DNA from: Gymnothorax reevesii
Lineage: Eukaryota; Chordata; Actinopteri; Anguilliformes; Muraenidae
Assembly: GCA_029721435.1 (NCBI GenBank)
Contig: CM056574.1
Span: 76,489,501 to 76,553,500, forward strand
Direction: 5' to 3'
Length of the DNA stretch: 64,000 nt
The notes beneath the pieces were generated by a model. The model saw only the letters and a list, made by a program, of their open reading frames with translations, was not told where the DNA came from and made no database searches. Numbering within the stretch: the first letter of the stretch is position 1; each line of letters begins with the position of its first letter. Shown here in pieces: positions 1 through 10,441 of this stretch. The translations under genes were made by a program, and so were the position numbers.

Positions 1-451
1 CTGCCCATGTGCTAATTACTCTGCTATGCTGCCCTAAAGCTGACTTGTTACTGCAAACTTACATGTGGAATATGCAAGTCCATGAGATGGTAAAAACTGA
101 GTAAAAATATAGTGCAGTATACTTCAAAGAAGCCAATATGTATGGTAAAAATATTTTAATGTGCTTATTCTTTTGATAGTAGCCTAACTGCAAGCCAGTA
201 TATTTGAATATTAGGCATGAATATTCTAATACTTTGATATATACTCAAGAAACGTTTGATAATCAAAAGTTTAGGTACAAGTATTAGCCAAATATACTTG
301 GACTTTTCTGTGTACTTCTCAGCATAAGCTAAGTATACTTAAGTATTACTTTGCTAAGTATATCTCTGATAAGTACATCAAAAGTAAACTGAAAGTAAAC
401 TCTTATTTTTAGTTTAGAAGAAGTACACTAATAGCACACTTGAATAAGCCA
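1..451. repeat. AT-rich repeat with AAGTATACTT-type motifs
   Basis: No coding potential. The stretch is dense in AAGTATACTTAAG, AAGTATAT and AGTACACT motifs, typical of a short fish interspersed repeat. Its right part (about 308-451) reappears, shortened, at 59952-60070. In both places it sits directly against the same Tc1 transposase sequence (CTGTTGAGCATGATCC), so it is an insertion carried by a Tc1 subfamily rather than chance flanking DNA. The left boundary lies outside the window. Confidence 0.6.
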
Positions 452-1258
452 CTGTTGAGCATGATCCGCCGTGTTCTGTAGGCCAAGGCTCATTTAAATG
501 GACTGTTGCAAAGTGTCCTGTGGTCAGCCAAGTCCAAATTTTACATTCTTATTGGAAATCATGGGTGTTGTGTCATCCGGGCTAAAGAGAAGAAAGACTA
601 CCCCTCCTGTTATCAGCGTTCAGTTCAAAAGCCAGCATCTCTCATGGTATGGAGATACATTAGTGCATATGGTGTGGGACACTTGCATGTTTGAAAAAGC
701 ACCATATATGCTGAAAGCTATATAAAGGTTTTAGAGCAACATATGCTCCCCACGAGACAACTTCTATTCCAGGGACGGCCTTGTGTATTTCAGCAGGACA
801 ATGCAAAACCACACACTGCAACTATTACAATAGCATGGCTTCATAGTAGAAGAGTCCATGGGCTGAACTGGCCTGCCTGCAGTCCTGATCTTTCACCGAT
901 TGAAAACATTTGGCGCATAATTAAAAGAAGATTCCTTCAAAAGAGACCCAAAATTCTCCAGCAGCTGGAAGCCTGTTTTAAACAAGAGTGGGATCAAGAA
1001 AACTGAACTGCTAAACTAAACTCAAGAAACATGTCTCCTCAATGCCCAGACACCTCCACTTTGTGCTAAAAAGAAGAGGGGATGATAAACAGGCCACTGT
1101 CCAAACTTTTTTGAGACCTGTAGCAGCGATAAAATTTGAAATGAGCTTATTTTATGGATAAAATTGTAAAATTTCTCAGTTTCAACATTTGCTATGATAT
1201 CTCTGTTCTATTGTGAATTTCTGAACAAAATACTGGCTGGTGTGACTTGAAAGTCATT
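452..1258 (+). mobile_element. Tc1-like transposon copy Tc1-1, 3' half (continues at 3119-3185)
   Basis: This is the catalytic half and 3' end of a Tc1/mariner element on the plus strand. The 5' half is missing and replaced by the AAGTATACTT repeat. Its 3' inverted repeat is split by the composite element at 1259-3118: the sequence up to GAAAGTCATT at 1258 resumes at 3119 as ATTGGTTCTGATTTTATTC and runs to the terminal TTTGTCCCAACTATTTCAG near 3165. Other copies in this window (7348-7417) carry the uninterrupted version of the same end. Confidence 0.88.
500..1006 (+). pseudogene. Tc1 transposase remnant (catalytic half)
   Basis: Transposase of the Tc1/mariner DDE family, which cuts the element out and reinserts it at TA. 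The part around the first catalytic Asp reads [11 protein letters not shown], where this family normally has Asp-Glu-Ser, so the first Asp is lost. The second Asp (FQQDNAKPHTA, about 789-825) and the Glu (SPDLSPIENIW, about 885-915) are intact and 34 residues apart, the DD34E spacing. At least one frameshift separates the two blocks (the frame changes between about 690 and 743) and stops follow HLHV. There is no N-terminal DNA-binding domain. It cannot make active enzyme. Confidence 0.88.
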
Positions 1259-3118
1259 GGGCTCTAATTTCGTAGACCAGGCGCAGGCACTGCGAATGGG
1301 GGATGCGCCGCGCCAACGGGGTGTGTCCAGGCAAATGTTGCAATTTCGTGCCTGGCGCAGCCTGGCGCAAGTACTCCTCTGTCCCGCCTCTGCCCCGCCT
1401 TCCGGCGCAAGTTTGCAAAGAAGGCGTGTTTGGGTATAACACAGCCAAGTCAAATATTGCTCATTGGCAAGAGAAACGATGGATAGCATGTTCCTCTTTT
1501 TACAGCCTGTTGCTGCTTAAAATTTTGGGATTAACATGCATGGACAACAATGCAAGATACGATACTCATTTATTTTCAATATGTGATCTTAACTCAGTAC
1601 GACATCATAGCAATCAGGCTGTATTCCTTTCCCCCACTAAAAACGATTAAACCTAAGTGACAATAATAGTAGCCTAGTATTAAGCCACTTGCACACTGGA
1701 CGCGAAATGAATTTTTCGCTTGACAGATTGCGTTGAAAGCAGTGTCTTGTGTCCGAGAGTCTGACAGGGTTTTAATATACCTCCGTGTCGGACAGTCTAT
1801 TATTGTTTTTAATTTCTTCAAATCTACTGACTCTTTTAGATATTAAACATGAATGTTTTGATAAGAGGGCTCAGTTCTTCAAGATGAGCACCGAGAATTT
1901 CAATCAATGTTTCTGTTTAAGCTCTGCTCAATAAAGTGAGTCGACATTGGCGCGAGACAATGTACAATGCCTCCGTGTCTGACAGCCAAAAAAAAAAAAA
2001 AAAGAGGACGATTAGAACAGATTGATAACGAAATAAAGAATAAAAAGAAACATTAAACAACAGAACATCCAACGAACACAGCGATTAATTTATTTGCGGG
2101 TCATCTTTTTTGGATGTACTGTTGGTTGGTGATGTTTATGTATTTTTATTGTTTATTTCGTTATAAATCTGCTCTCATATCAATACTTTAATTTTTTGCT
2201 GGGTGCCAGACATGGAGTATTTTGCATTTTGCGTCGGACAGTCTTGATTATGCATGCGCTAATTTATTCACACTGTCAATGGTTATAGAACTGATTTGCT
2301 TTCTGATTGCAAGCACTATTTTATCTCAGCTGTGGAAATAAAGCGTGGATCTGTTCGATCCATCTGACTAATTTTCAAAAGAAAGACTGAATAAAGACTG
2401 TTGTCTATCTTCAAAGGAAGAAGACAGACGAATATAAAGACCAAGAAAAGTCGATAGCTCTTTGCATTGACTTTGACTGTAATCAGTCGTGCGAAAAATT
2501 TGTTTCGCGTCCAGTGTGCAAGCGGCATTACCGAGCGTAGAACGCAAGCATAATATACGCAGTGCGTGATGCCGAGGCAGTTTGTGGTTGGCTGAGAAAG
2601 ATATGAAGTCGTTAATTTGCATCATTGACTCAGTTGCGTTGATTAAGTCAGGTCGAGTTTCCATCACGCGTGCCAACCACCTTTGATCTGACATCAGGAC
2701 AATCGATATAGATACTATAATTTATGTGCTGATTCAGATAGTTACATTAAACAGTGGTTGCTGTAATTATGTATTGTATTGAAATGTGCCTCACATTCTG
2801 GAAGCCTGCCTGTGAGGTTTCAGTGACGTGTGCGCCGATCAGCCAAATTACCACTGCACAGAAAGTGAACCAGATTGGAGCTGGCGAGCTTTCTGCGCAA
2901 CTGCAGCAAAGACTTTTTCTACGAAATTGTCACTGCATCTTGATGAATAAGTGACACCTCCCCCTACTACGCCGCCACACCCATCTCGGGGCACGTTCGT
3001 CTGCGCACGTTGTTGCACCTCTCGAAATTACCACTGCGCGGGCTGCGCCGGACGAAATTACCACTGTGTGGGCTGCGCCACGCTACGCCACCTGCACTGC
3101 GCCAAGAAATTAGAGCCC
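1259..3118. mobile_element. Composite inverted-repeat element, copy 1 (non-autonomous)
   Basis: A 1,860 bp element bounded by inverted GGGCTCTAATTTC / GAAATTAGAGCCC and flanked by a 3 bp target duplication (ATT at 1256-1258 and 3119-3121). The empty site can be read from other Tc1 ends, because the element splits the 3' end of Tc1-1. Subterminal regions carry GCGCAGG/CCTGGCGCA on the left and repeats of AATTACCACTG plus GGGCTGCGCC on the right. There is no transposase. A second, smaller inverted-repeat element lies inside (1683-2527). A full second copy is at 23005-24882. The superfamily is uncertain; a 3 bp duplication would suit PIF/Harbinger or CACTA/EnSpm, but the terminal bases are not diagnostic. 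Confidence 0.85.
1683..2527. mobile_element. Inner Harbinger-like non-autonomous element in composite copy 1
   Basis: 845 bp bounded by inverted AGCCACTTGCACACTGGACG on the left and its degenerate complement ending GTGCAAGCGGCA on the right, with TTA duplicated on both sides (1680-1682 and 2528-2530). A TTA/TAA duplication is the PIF/Harbinger signature. Inside are TCTGACAGGGTTTTAATA and CCGTGTCGGACAGTC repeats and a run of A at 1987-2003. No coding sequence was recognised. The terminal 45 bp are clearly related to the short MITE at 43205-43342. Confidence 0.75.
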
Positions 3119-3185
3119 ATTGGTTCTGATTTTATTCACAATATGCGTTTTGTCCCAACTATTTCAGAATTTGGGCCGTATAATT

Positions 3186-3717
3186 TCGTATGTGATTGCC
3201 TAATGATTGAAAACACTTAAAATGTTGCATAGTTACATGTGTAAGAAGCTTAAAGTGCCATGCGCAGGACACCTGCAAAATTTATATTGGTCAAAACACA
3301 TCAACAATTTTTGAAGAGGTCTTTCTACTATAAGAGAGGAATCAGTAAAAAAAAAAGGAAAATCCAAGGTGTGCCCCTGGGGATATGGGGGTTTGAACAA
3401 GTGGCATTTTTGCGTTTTTCTCACATTTGGCAAGGTACTGCAGTTAGTGATGAATTCATGGTGAATTCAGCCTGATTTGTATTCAGCAGACACAAATAAA
3501 TGGAAAAAATGAAAAAAAAAGAATTTTTGGTGTCCTCATAGCTCCACAACCAAGAAAGAAAAGTAAAATGGACTGCATTTTCTGATTAAGCAGGATAATG
3601 TTAGCTTAGAGGCAAAAGTTTTAAAGCTAAAGGTGTAATAATAAAAAAGTTATGCCATGTTAAATACAAGAAAAATGTCAATTGACAAAAAACTGACAGA
3701 CAGTACCCTTAGAAAAA
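3186..3717. other. Unassigned AT-rich stretch
   Basis: Two overlapping ORFs of 60-70 codons on opposite strands lack any recognisable domain, and the sequence is of low complexity around 3340-3360 and 3500-3525. I see no gene, RNA or clear repeat boundary here. Confidence 0.5.
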
Positions 3718-3963
3718 TAGTGCACTCGGCAACCGAGTACATATATCCCCCGAAGGCCCCCCAATTGGGCCCAGATCGTCTCAGAGTACTCAAAATCAAT
3801 AGGTGTCGTGAACTTACCATAATACATGTCCCTGCAAAATTTCAAAAGAATCGTTGCACTTATGTGGGCTGTAGAGCGTTCACAAGAAAATCTCTGCGGA
3901 CGCGGACGCGTGATGAGGCCAAATCCATAGTATCCTCCGAACTCGTTCGGGGGATACAATAAT
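3718..3963. repeat. TATATCCCCC/GGGGGATACA interspersed repeat
   Basis: The unit starts with a small hairpin (CTCGGCAACCGAG), then ATATATCCCCCGAAGG, and ends with CTCGTTCGGGGGATACAATA, so the two ends are complementary. Related modules lie at 48563-49245 and, in a TATGTCCCCC form, at 29262-29505. No protein is encoded convincingly; ORFs across it on both strands are by-products. Confidence 0.6.
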
Positions 3964-4611
3964 TCACCAAAAATTCATTTTTGGTCATAATGAGCTGAAA
4001 TTTCAGATTTTTTCATCACTACTACATGTTTGTCTAATGTGAAAATATAGAAGCAATCTAAGACTACATGGTGACATATGTTTTGTACATCTGATCATTT
4101 GACATGGAATGACCCCACATTTGAAATCACTGAACTCTGTCGTAAGGAACTGATTCTTTTGCTACTATAAAATACAGCGTTTGTTATAGGTCTTTTTTGT
4201 TACTCTACAGATAGTAAGCCTTTTTTCTTAAATCTTCTTGTAAAACACTTTGGAAACAAACTAAAGTAATCTGAAACCATTTTACCTCAAAAACTTGGTA
4301 AAAACTTAAATATGAATAGTATTTTGAGAAAAACATGGTAACAAGAAATACAACACGAAAAATTTTAAAATGCATTTTCTCATAATAGGTCTTGCATTGC
4401 AGCTTTGCAGAATCCTTAGAAATTTACAAAATTTACAATAAAACAAAATCAGGTCAAATTACAGAGCAAAAATGAGTTTGATTTTTCAAAAGTGTCTTTC
4501 ATGTTACTTGGACACTTGGCTGAAAATTGCCCTTATAAGACCTTCAGTAATACAATCCTAAGGTCTGAAGCAGTTTTGGTGATACAAGTCATGAAAATAT
4601 GTCTATATGTG
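3964..4611. other. Unassigned AT-rich stretch
   Basis: Very AT-rich with runs of A and T. No ORF, RNA or terminal repeat could be supported. Confidence 0.5.
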
Positions 4612-5720
4612 TTCAATATGTCAATTGTCACAGAATGTCAAATTGTGGTCAGCAATTGGAATTCATGTATAACTTTCTACAACATAAATGTCTCCATCCA
4701 AACCTTGGCTCAACCTGTGACCATTCTGGTAAAACAAGTCATTGTAATTTCACTGTCGAGTTTGACCCTCAAAGGTCACTGACAGTCAAGTTGAATGTCC
4801 CCCAATTAAAGTTCATATGTGACTTTCTATGTCAGTAACACAAACCTAGGCTCCATCTGTGACCTTTTCAGTGACAGAAGTCATTGAATTTTCTCTTGGT
4901 CAAGTTTGACCTTCGAAGGTCAACATGAAGGTCACCAAATGAAAGTTCGTACCTGACTTCCTATACGTCTCCAATACAAACCTACACTCAATCAGTAACG
5001 ATTTTGTTGATATAAGTAATTGAAATTTCACTGTGTAGTTTGGCCATTGAAGGTTACTGAAGGTCAAGCTCAAGGCCACCCAATGGAACTTCATACATGA
5101 CTCCCTATACGTCTCCAATACAATCCGACACTCAATCTGTAACCATTTTGCTGATATAAGTAATTGAAATTTCACTGTGTAGTTTGGCCATTGAAGGTTA
5201 CTGAAGGTCAAGTTCAAGGCCACCCAATGGAACTTCATACATGACTTCTTATATGCCCACAATACAAACCTAACCTCTATCTCAAATAGTTTTGGTGATA
5301 GAAGTCATTGAAAATTCACTATGTAAAGTTTGACCTTCGAAGGGCACCAAAGGTCAAGTTTAAGGTCACCACATGAAAGTTCATGTATGACTTCCTATAC
5401 ATCTCCAATACAAACCTACACTCAATTTGTAACCATTTTGCTGATATAAGTCATTGAAATTTCATTGTGAAGTTTGGCCTTTCAAGGTCACTGAAGGTCA
5501 AGTTCATTGTCAGCAAATGAAACTTCATATATGACTTTCTATAAGCCCACAATACAAACCTAAGCTCTATCTGTAATAGTTTTGGTGATAGAAGTCATTG
5601 AAATTTCACCATGTGAAGTTTGATCTTCGAAGTTCGCCGAAAGTCAAGTTCAAGGCCACCAAATGAAAGTTAATGAGTGTTCAATGCACATATGTTCCCA
5701 ATCTTTGAAAAGCCTTTGAA
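4612..5720. repeat. Tandem array, unit about 145 bp, rich in AGGTCA half-sites
   Basis: Seven to eight diverged head-to-tail units. The landmark GAAGGTCAAG (or a variant) recurs near 4781, 5058, 5203, 5349, 5493 and 5639, giving steps of 144-146 bp where adjacent units are well aligned. Each unit carries a TTTGACCTTCGAAGGTCA-like block (perfect palindrome TGACCTTCGAAGGTCA at about 4908-4923) followed by direct AAGGTCA copies, then a conserved CTTCATACATGACTTCC and CAATACAAACCTA stretch. The 120-codon minus-strand ORF at 4900-5262 simply reads through the repeat and is not a gene. Confidence 0.85.
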
Positions 5721-5739
5721 AATTGTAACATTTTGCTTG

Positions 5740-6290
5740 ATCTTAAGTTTGACCTTTCAAGGACATCTGAGATCAACTTTAACACAGCAAAAATATAGGT
5801 CATATATAACTTCCTATATGTCTGTAATACAAACTTAATCTCAATCTGCAACCATTTAGCTTCCATAGGCAATTTGGCCCATTCTCCATAAGACCCAATA
5901 TTAAAGTACAGCGCCCCTACTAGACCCACTTCTGTCGATTCAATCAAGATGGCACTCGCTCTGTACATAAAGTGTATCAAGGAGAGTTGATTGCCAGATT
6001 TAGAAAAAAAATTATTTTTTTTATTTCAAGTGATATCTTTTAACATTGTTAATATATTCTCTGACCTTGAGTTTGACCTTTCAAAGTCATCTGTAATCAA
6101 ATTTAATATTGCTAAAATATAGGTCATATATGACTTCCGATATGTTGATAATACAAACTTAATCTCTATCTGCTACAATATGACCTCCACAGGCCAACTT
6201 GCATATTCATAAAGTACAGCGCCCCTAACTGACCCACTTCCATCAATTGAATCAAAATGATTTTTTAAAAATTTCTCAGTCCTATCTTTA
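5740..6290. repeat. Two diverged units of about 325 bp related to the preceding array
   Basis: TTTGACCTTTCAAGGACATC near 5746 and TTTGACCTTTCAAAGTCATC near 6072 each introduce matching downstream blocks: AAATATAGGTCATATAT, ACAAACTTAATCTC, AAAGTACAGCGCCCCTA and GACCCACTTC. The spacing is about 325 bp. This looks like an older or higher-order extension of the 145 bp array, sharing the TGACCTTTCAAGG core. Confidence 0.75.
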
Positions 6291-6472
6291 ACATTGGGGC
6301 CAAAATTTCAAGGGCCCATAGAACGGACAAAAATGATGCAATCAAAAATCCGAGAAAAAGATTGGAGATATAGTCTAGTAGTATGTTATTGCAAATTTAC
6401 ACGAAAATTCACCAGGCCAAAAAATGATAAAAAATGTTAGGGATGAAACACCACGAAAAGGCCGGGAAGCTA

Positions 6473-7417
6473 ATAAAATCAAAATGCAATGACTTTCAGA
6501 TCACATGAGCCAATATGTTATTTACAATAGAACATGGATAACATTTCAAATGTTGAAACTGACACATTTTACATTTTAATCCACAAAATGAGCTTATTTC
6601 AAATTTTCTGGCTGCAACAGGTCTCAAAAAAGTTGGGACACAGGCAAAAAGGGCTGAAAATATTAATGTACAAGAGAAAATACATAATATACAATATACA
6701 AGAGAATCAGCTGAAAGAACATTTAGCAAGTAATTAAGTTAACTGGCATCATGTGTGTAATATGATTGGCTATAAAGAGCTGTTTTAGAGAGGCAGAGTC
6801 TCTCAGAAGTGAAGATGGCCAGAGGCTCTCCAGCCTGTGACGGCTTGCGTAAAACAATTGTGGAATATTTTGAAAACAATGTTCCTCAACGTCAAATTGT
6901 AAAGGCTTTAAAGGTCTCATCATCCACAGTGCATAACATCAATAGATTCTGAGAAACTGGAAAAATCTTTGTGCAAAAGGGACAAGGCCGAAGACCTTGA
7001 CTGGATGCCCTTGATCTTTGCGCCCTCAGACGCAACTGTATCACTCACTGGCATGATTCTGTCATTGACATTACTAAATGGGCCCAGGAATACTTCAAGA
7101 AACCACTGTCATTAAACACAATCCACCGTGCCATCCACAGATGCCACCTAAAAATATATCATGCAAAAAGGAAGCCATTGTTGAGCATGATCCAAAAGCG
7201 CCGCCGTGTTCTGTGTGCCAAGGCTCATTTAAAATGGACTGTAGCAAAGAGGCAAAGTGTCCTGTGGTCAGACGAGTAAAATTTCTCAGTTTCAACATTG
7301 CTGCTTTATCTCTGTTCTATTGTGAATTAAATACTGGCTGGTGTGATTTGAAAGTCATTGCGTTTTGACTTTATTTACAATTTACACTTTGTCCCAACTA
7401 TATTGGAATTGGGGTTG
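6473..7417 (+). mobile_element. Tc1-like transposon copy Tc1-2, internal-deletion derivative
   Basis: A plus-strand Tc1 copy of the same family as Tc1-1, Tc1-5 and Tc1-8. The left long inverted repeat is truncated and starts at AATAAAATCAAAATGCAATG. It includes GTCTCAAAAAAGTTGGGACA near 6622. The right repeat is complete to GGAATTGGGGTTG at 7417. About 650 bp of catalytic sequence is missing: GGTCAGACGAG (about 7266-7276) is followed at once by TAAAATTTCTCAGTTTCAAC of the 3' repeat. Tc1-3 abuts its right terminus. Confidence 0.88.
6815..7276 (+). pseudogene. Tc1 transposase N-terminal (DNA-binding) remnant
   Basis: Begins with ATG at 6815 (MARGSPACDG). The paired-type helix-turn-helix region contains IVKALKVSSSTVHNI, followed by the linker GQGRR and the second helix-turn-helix (SVIDITKWAQEYFKKPLSL). 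Two in-frame TGA stops fall in the first third, after NINRF and after GRRP. The frame ends at the deletion that removes all three catalytic acids. It could not make even an intact DNA-binding domain. Confidence 0.85.
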
Positions 7418-7419
7418 TA

Positions 7420-8240
7420 TACTCAGCCAAAATAAAAACTTCACACTCGTTTGGAGGTTGATAAGTTGAACATACAAGAAATGAGGTTTTAAATAATGAT
7501 TTTATTTAATTCTTTACTCATTAAAGATGGTCTATCATAAAAATAATGTCTATTATGTAACGAGTTCCACCGGAAATGCTACGGAAATGTCCAAGAGTAA
7601 AAATGGTAAGTTACAACTTGAATAAGAGCAGTGCGCCGGCGATTATGAATGGTTTGGGCAGTCACACGACCTCTAAACAATTCATTCCTAGTGGATGTTG
7701 CAGTGACAAATTGATTATGCCAATGACGTAAGAAAATTTGTTGGTCTTCTGCTTTTGACGTCACACGTGGGCTACCAGAACGAGGTCGGTCAGCTGTGGT
7801 GCCAGTGTGTTGGAGACGTGTCCGAAGATCATGGATAGTCCGTCGACAGCATCCCATAACCTTTGCAACGTCAGTGACGGATGTTTCCGTATTCAGCATG
7901 CCAATGGCACGTTCACGCTGAATGTTTGACAGCCATGGCACTGAAAATCAACAAATAATTAACTCTAAAAACTTGTTTTTCCGAGATATCACTCTACCGT
8001 GCTAACGTGAGCTCAGTTGCACATTTCTAATATGGTCACGTGACTAGGAACACAAGAAAACATGGTTTTAGCTTAAAGTACGCTCGCACGTGCTACATAC
8101 CTGTGCATGTCGGAGTTGATGTGTGTCATAATGTCTTTGACAACGTATTTACCCCTAGCGATAATAAAAAGTCTTTAATTAAAAGTTTCAAGAAAATATT
8201 TACAAATTTATGAGCGTGAAGTTTCTTTTTTGACTGAGTA
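7420..8240 (-). mobile_element. Tc1/mariner deletion derivative Tc1-3 encoding only the DNA-binding domain
   Basis: An 821 bp element bounded by TACTCAGCCAAAATAAAAAC on the left and its degenerate complement TTTTTTGACTGAGTA on the right, with TA on both sides (7418-7419, 8241-8242). It belongs to a different family from Tc1-2, sharing the terminal TACTCAG with Tc1-10. It has inserted, or landed adjacent, at the exact right end of Tc1-2. It keeps the 5' coding part of a transposase on the minus strand and has lost the catalytic domain. Confidence 0.88.
7579..7941 (-). CDS. Truncated Tc1-like transposase, intact bipartite DNA-binding domain (120 aa)
   Basis: An uninterrupted 120-codon frame starting MPWLSNIQRERAIGML. 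Residues about 5-50 form a first helix-turn-helix (SVTDVAKVMGCCRRTIHDL), followed by a basic linker (ADRPRSGSPRVT) resembling the GRPR AT-hook-like motif of Tc1 transposases, then a second helical region (QIFLRHWHNQF, RVTAQTIHNRRRTAL) to about residue 110. The frame runs on into non-transposase sequence after ALIQVV. A normal Tc1 transposase is about 340 aa, so the catalytic DDE domain is absent. Tc1 proteins act in the nucleus on the element's terminal repeats. This product, if made, could bind but not cut. Expression is unknown. Confidence 0.7.
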   Translation of the reverse strand: MPWLSNIQRERAIGMLNTETSVTDVAKVMGCCRRTIHDLRTRLQHTGTTADRPRSGSPRVTSKAEDQQIFLRHWHNQFVTATSTRNELFRGRVTAQTIHNRRRTALIQVVTYHFYSWTFP

Positions 8241-8242
8241 TA

Positions 8243-8511
8243 TTTTAAATTATGACTGGAAAAAGGTGCTTTGGGAAGATGAGACCAAAATTGCATGTTT
8301 TTCTATCAGATACAGCACCGTTATGTTTATTGTCAAAAGAGATACATAAAAGGAGAAGCATCTCATACCTGCAATGAAATATGATGGTGGGTCAGTCATG
8401 TTTTGGGGCTTTTTTTATTCAAGAGGTCCAGGGGCACCAGTTAAAATTAATAGTGGAATGAATTCCACCAAGTATCAAGATATTTTGGCTGACAATCTGG
8501 TTGCTTCCCAG
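8243..8511 (+). pseudogene. Tc1-like transposase fragment Tc1-4 (catalytic core)
   Basis: Plus-strand reading gives WKKVLWEDETKI (first catalytic Asp in the EDETK block), then YDGGSVMFWGFFYSRGPG and a block ending KYQDILADN, matching the middle of a Tc1 transposase. A stop interrupts it after VKRDT. It belongs to a third Tc1 family in this cluster. The left side is cut off by Tc1-3/Tc1-2 and the right side by CAGGGATGTCACTAGG at 8512. Confidence 0.8.
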
Positions 8512-9294
8512 CAGGGATGTCACTAGGATTTAAAGAAAGGGGGGCTTAGCCCCCAGGAGAAGCACGCGTACAAGCACAACATTTTTGTCCTTGCAAAATC
8601 TCTGTCCTGGCATCTTTTTGATACTGTATTAGAATTACATAACAACCAGTGGAGAAGTCAAGCTGGTTACAATAGAAAAACAACAGACATCGTCTTCCTC
8701 CATTCTCTTCTGTTGAACAAGAGTTACTGTACTGTTAACCTTAAGTCACATTAAAGCTGCATGCTTAGAACAGGCCCCGATTATGCACGAGCGACACCGT
8801 ATCTCTTCATCTATCCAATGGTTAAGCTGCAGGTCTAAAGAATGTAATTTAATGACACTATTTACTGCACTGTAGATTGTTTAAATCATGTGTGATTTTA
8901 CTCACTCTTTTTTCTGTCATATAGCATAAGTACAATAAGCCAACGTGGAATTTAAAGGTTACATTGAAAACTGAGAGCATAAATATGAACTTTTCACAAA
9001 AAACTTTATTCAGGCTAAATGAGGATGAGTGTCCATGAAAAAATCCACAATGAAAAGACAGAAAGGCTACCAGAAATTTTTCTTTATAAAGTATATTCTT
9101 TCTTCAGACTATGATGCTATATTCCTAGAACTCCATGTATACTCTTCCATCAGTATGTCTATTCAGAAAATAAAGACAGAAATTCCTTGCTCTCCACCTG
9201 TCACCTTTCATGAAAAGTACAAGTCATAAGTGTCATACTGTAGTTTTGAGCAGTGATTGATAAAATTCACCTAGCTAGCAGGTTAACATTATAA
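8512..9294. other. Unassigned; possible hAT-like left end at 8512
   Basis: The sequence starting CAGGGATGTCACTAGGATTT followed by a G-run and GGCTTAGCCCCC resembles the CAG-starting ends of hAT elements. No matching right end was found. The rest (8600-9294) is AT-rich with short ORFs and no recognisable domain. Confidence 0.35.
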
Positions 9295-10007
9295 TTAGGA
9301 ATGAGGAGCTGACATAGCGACCCAGCACCCCACCCCCAGAAATGACGACATGCTCCTTGTTCCGCCATTTTGAGCTTTGTTGTTGTTGATGTTTCCACGT
9401 TGTTTTCTAAAGATACCTGGAAGATACTGTTGTATAAAAAACTGCCCCAGTTCCTCCCACGATTGTCATGGCAAACGGAGAGACAATGGTCTGCGTTATT
9501 TTGGTTTTCCAAAATGGAAGCGACTGCAGGGACACCAGGTCTCCGAGGTGATGAGGAGACGTTGGGCTACTGTGAAACGTATGGATATTACCTTCCAAAG
9601 TATCCCCAGGTGGATGAGGGTGTGTTCACTGCAATTTCTTGAAGGTAAGCTCTAAAAATGTTGTTCATGTTGTCGACTTTTAGAGCCCTGAAGTTCACCT
9701 GGCATGACACTGTTAACCCCTAACGTTACCTAGCTAGCCTCAAACAAGTCCCAGTTTTTCGTGGACAACACCAGCAAATTTAATATCGTAATTAAATTAA
9801 ATATTCACTGGAGATGTGTGTCTTATTTAGTTTTTCCCAATAGGGACCAATTTCTTTCGCCGCCTTGTTCATTTTTCATCTTTCTTTGACTTTTACTTCT
9901 TTGGTAGCACTTATTTACAGCTCCGGCTGCAACAGATAGCGTATAAGTTCAAAATGGCACCGCCACCCCTGAATGGGCATGTGTATGACGTAGGTCCTTG
10001 TTCCTAA
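9295..10007. mobile_element. Possible short inverted-repeat element around the THAP exon
   Basis: TTAGGAATGAGGAGCTGACATA at the left and the complement of GTCCTTGTTCCTAA at the right form an imperfect inverted pair around the THAP exon. No target duplication could be recognised, so boundaries and identity are tentative. The remainder (9660-9990) is non-coding. Confidence 0.35.
9389..9644 (+). pseudogene. THAP-domain exon remnant with splice donor
   Basis: Translating from ATG at 9389 gives a THAP zinc-binding domain: YCCIKNCPSSSHD (first Cys pair), NGLRYFGFPKWK, VMRRRWATVKRMDIT, WMRVCSLQF. THAP domains bind DNA through a C2CH zinc site. Here the last Cys is present (RVC) but the position of the zinc-binding His reads Gln (CSLQF). 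The exon ends LEG at CTTGAAG followed by GTAAGC, a good splice donor at 9645; read through, a stop follows two codons later. No downstream exon was found. THAP exons occur both in host genes and in transposases of P-like and Kolobok elements; possible inverted ends at 9295 and 10007 favour a transposon source. Confidence 0.7.
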
Positions 10008-10441
10008 TAGCTTTGGGGCACAAGCCTATGATGTAAGTTTTGGGCCAAAAATATGGATTTAAATTACAGTGTAGTAATACAAAATAGAACCCCAATATAT
10101 TTTGGGTCAGGCTTATTTGATTCATATAAATCTCTTGGCGCTCTCCCTTTTTAATCTCTTCATCCTAAATACAAGGGATCAAATAATCCTTATATGATGC
10201 ATCTTGCCTGTATATTCCAACTGATTTCCATAAAATTCTGATAAGCTTCTCTGCATCACACTGTACTGTCAAATCATTTTGACTCACCTCAGCAATGGAG
10301 GTCTCTCCCCTCTCCCTGTGCTCTGGCCCTGACTCGGGGTGTTTTCCCACTTTTCAGCCCTCAAAATGAAGTCAGATAGATGACTCAGTATTTTTTGTGC
10401 ATATGTGAACACAACAACCGCACTCAGACCCCTTTAAAACA
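10008..10441. other. Unassigned stretch
   Basis: No recognisable coding, RNA or terminal repeat. A GTGCATATGTGAACACAAC stretch near 10398 resembles ends of fish hAT-type repeats but has no visible partner. Confidence 0.4.

Noticed and set aside
3657..3962. Opposed 93-101 codon ORFs
   Set aside because: They cross the TATATCCCCC repeat on both strands with no domain.
4900..5262. 120-codon minus-strand ORF with an internal duplication
   Set aside because: The repeated peptide is a direct reading of the 145 bp tandem repeat; no domain and no start context.
4612..5720. Regularly spaced repeats resembling a CRISPR array
   Set aside because: Whole units are repeated with diverged sequence throughout, without constant short repeats and unique spacers, and the DNA is vertebrate.
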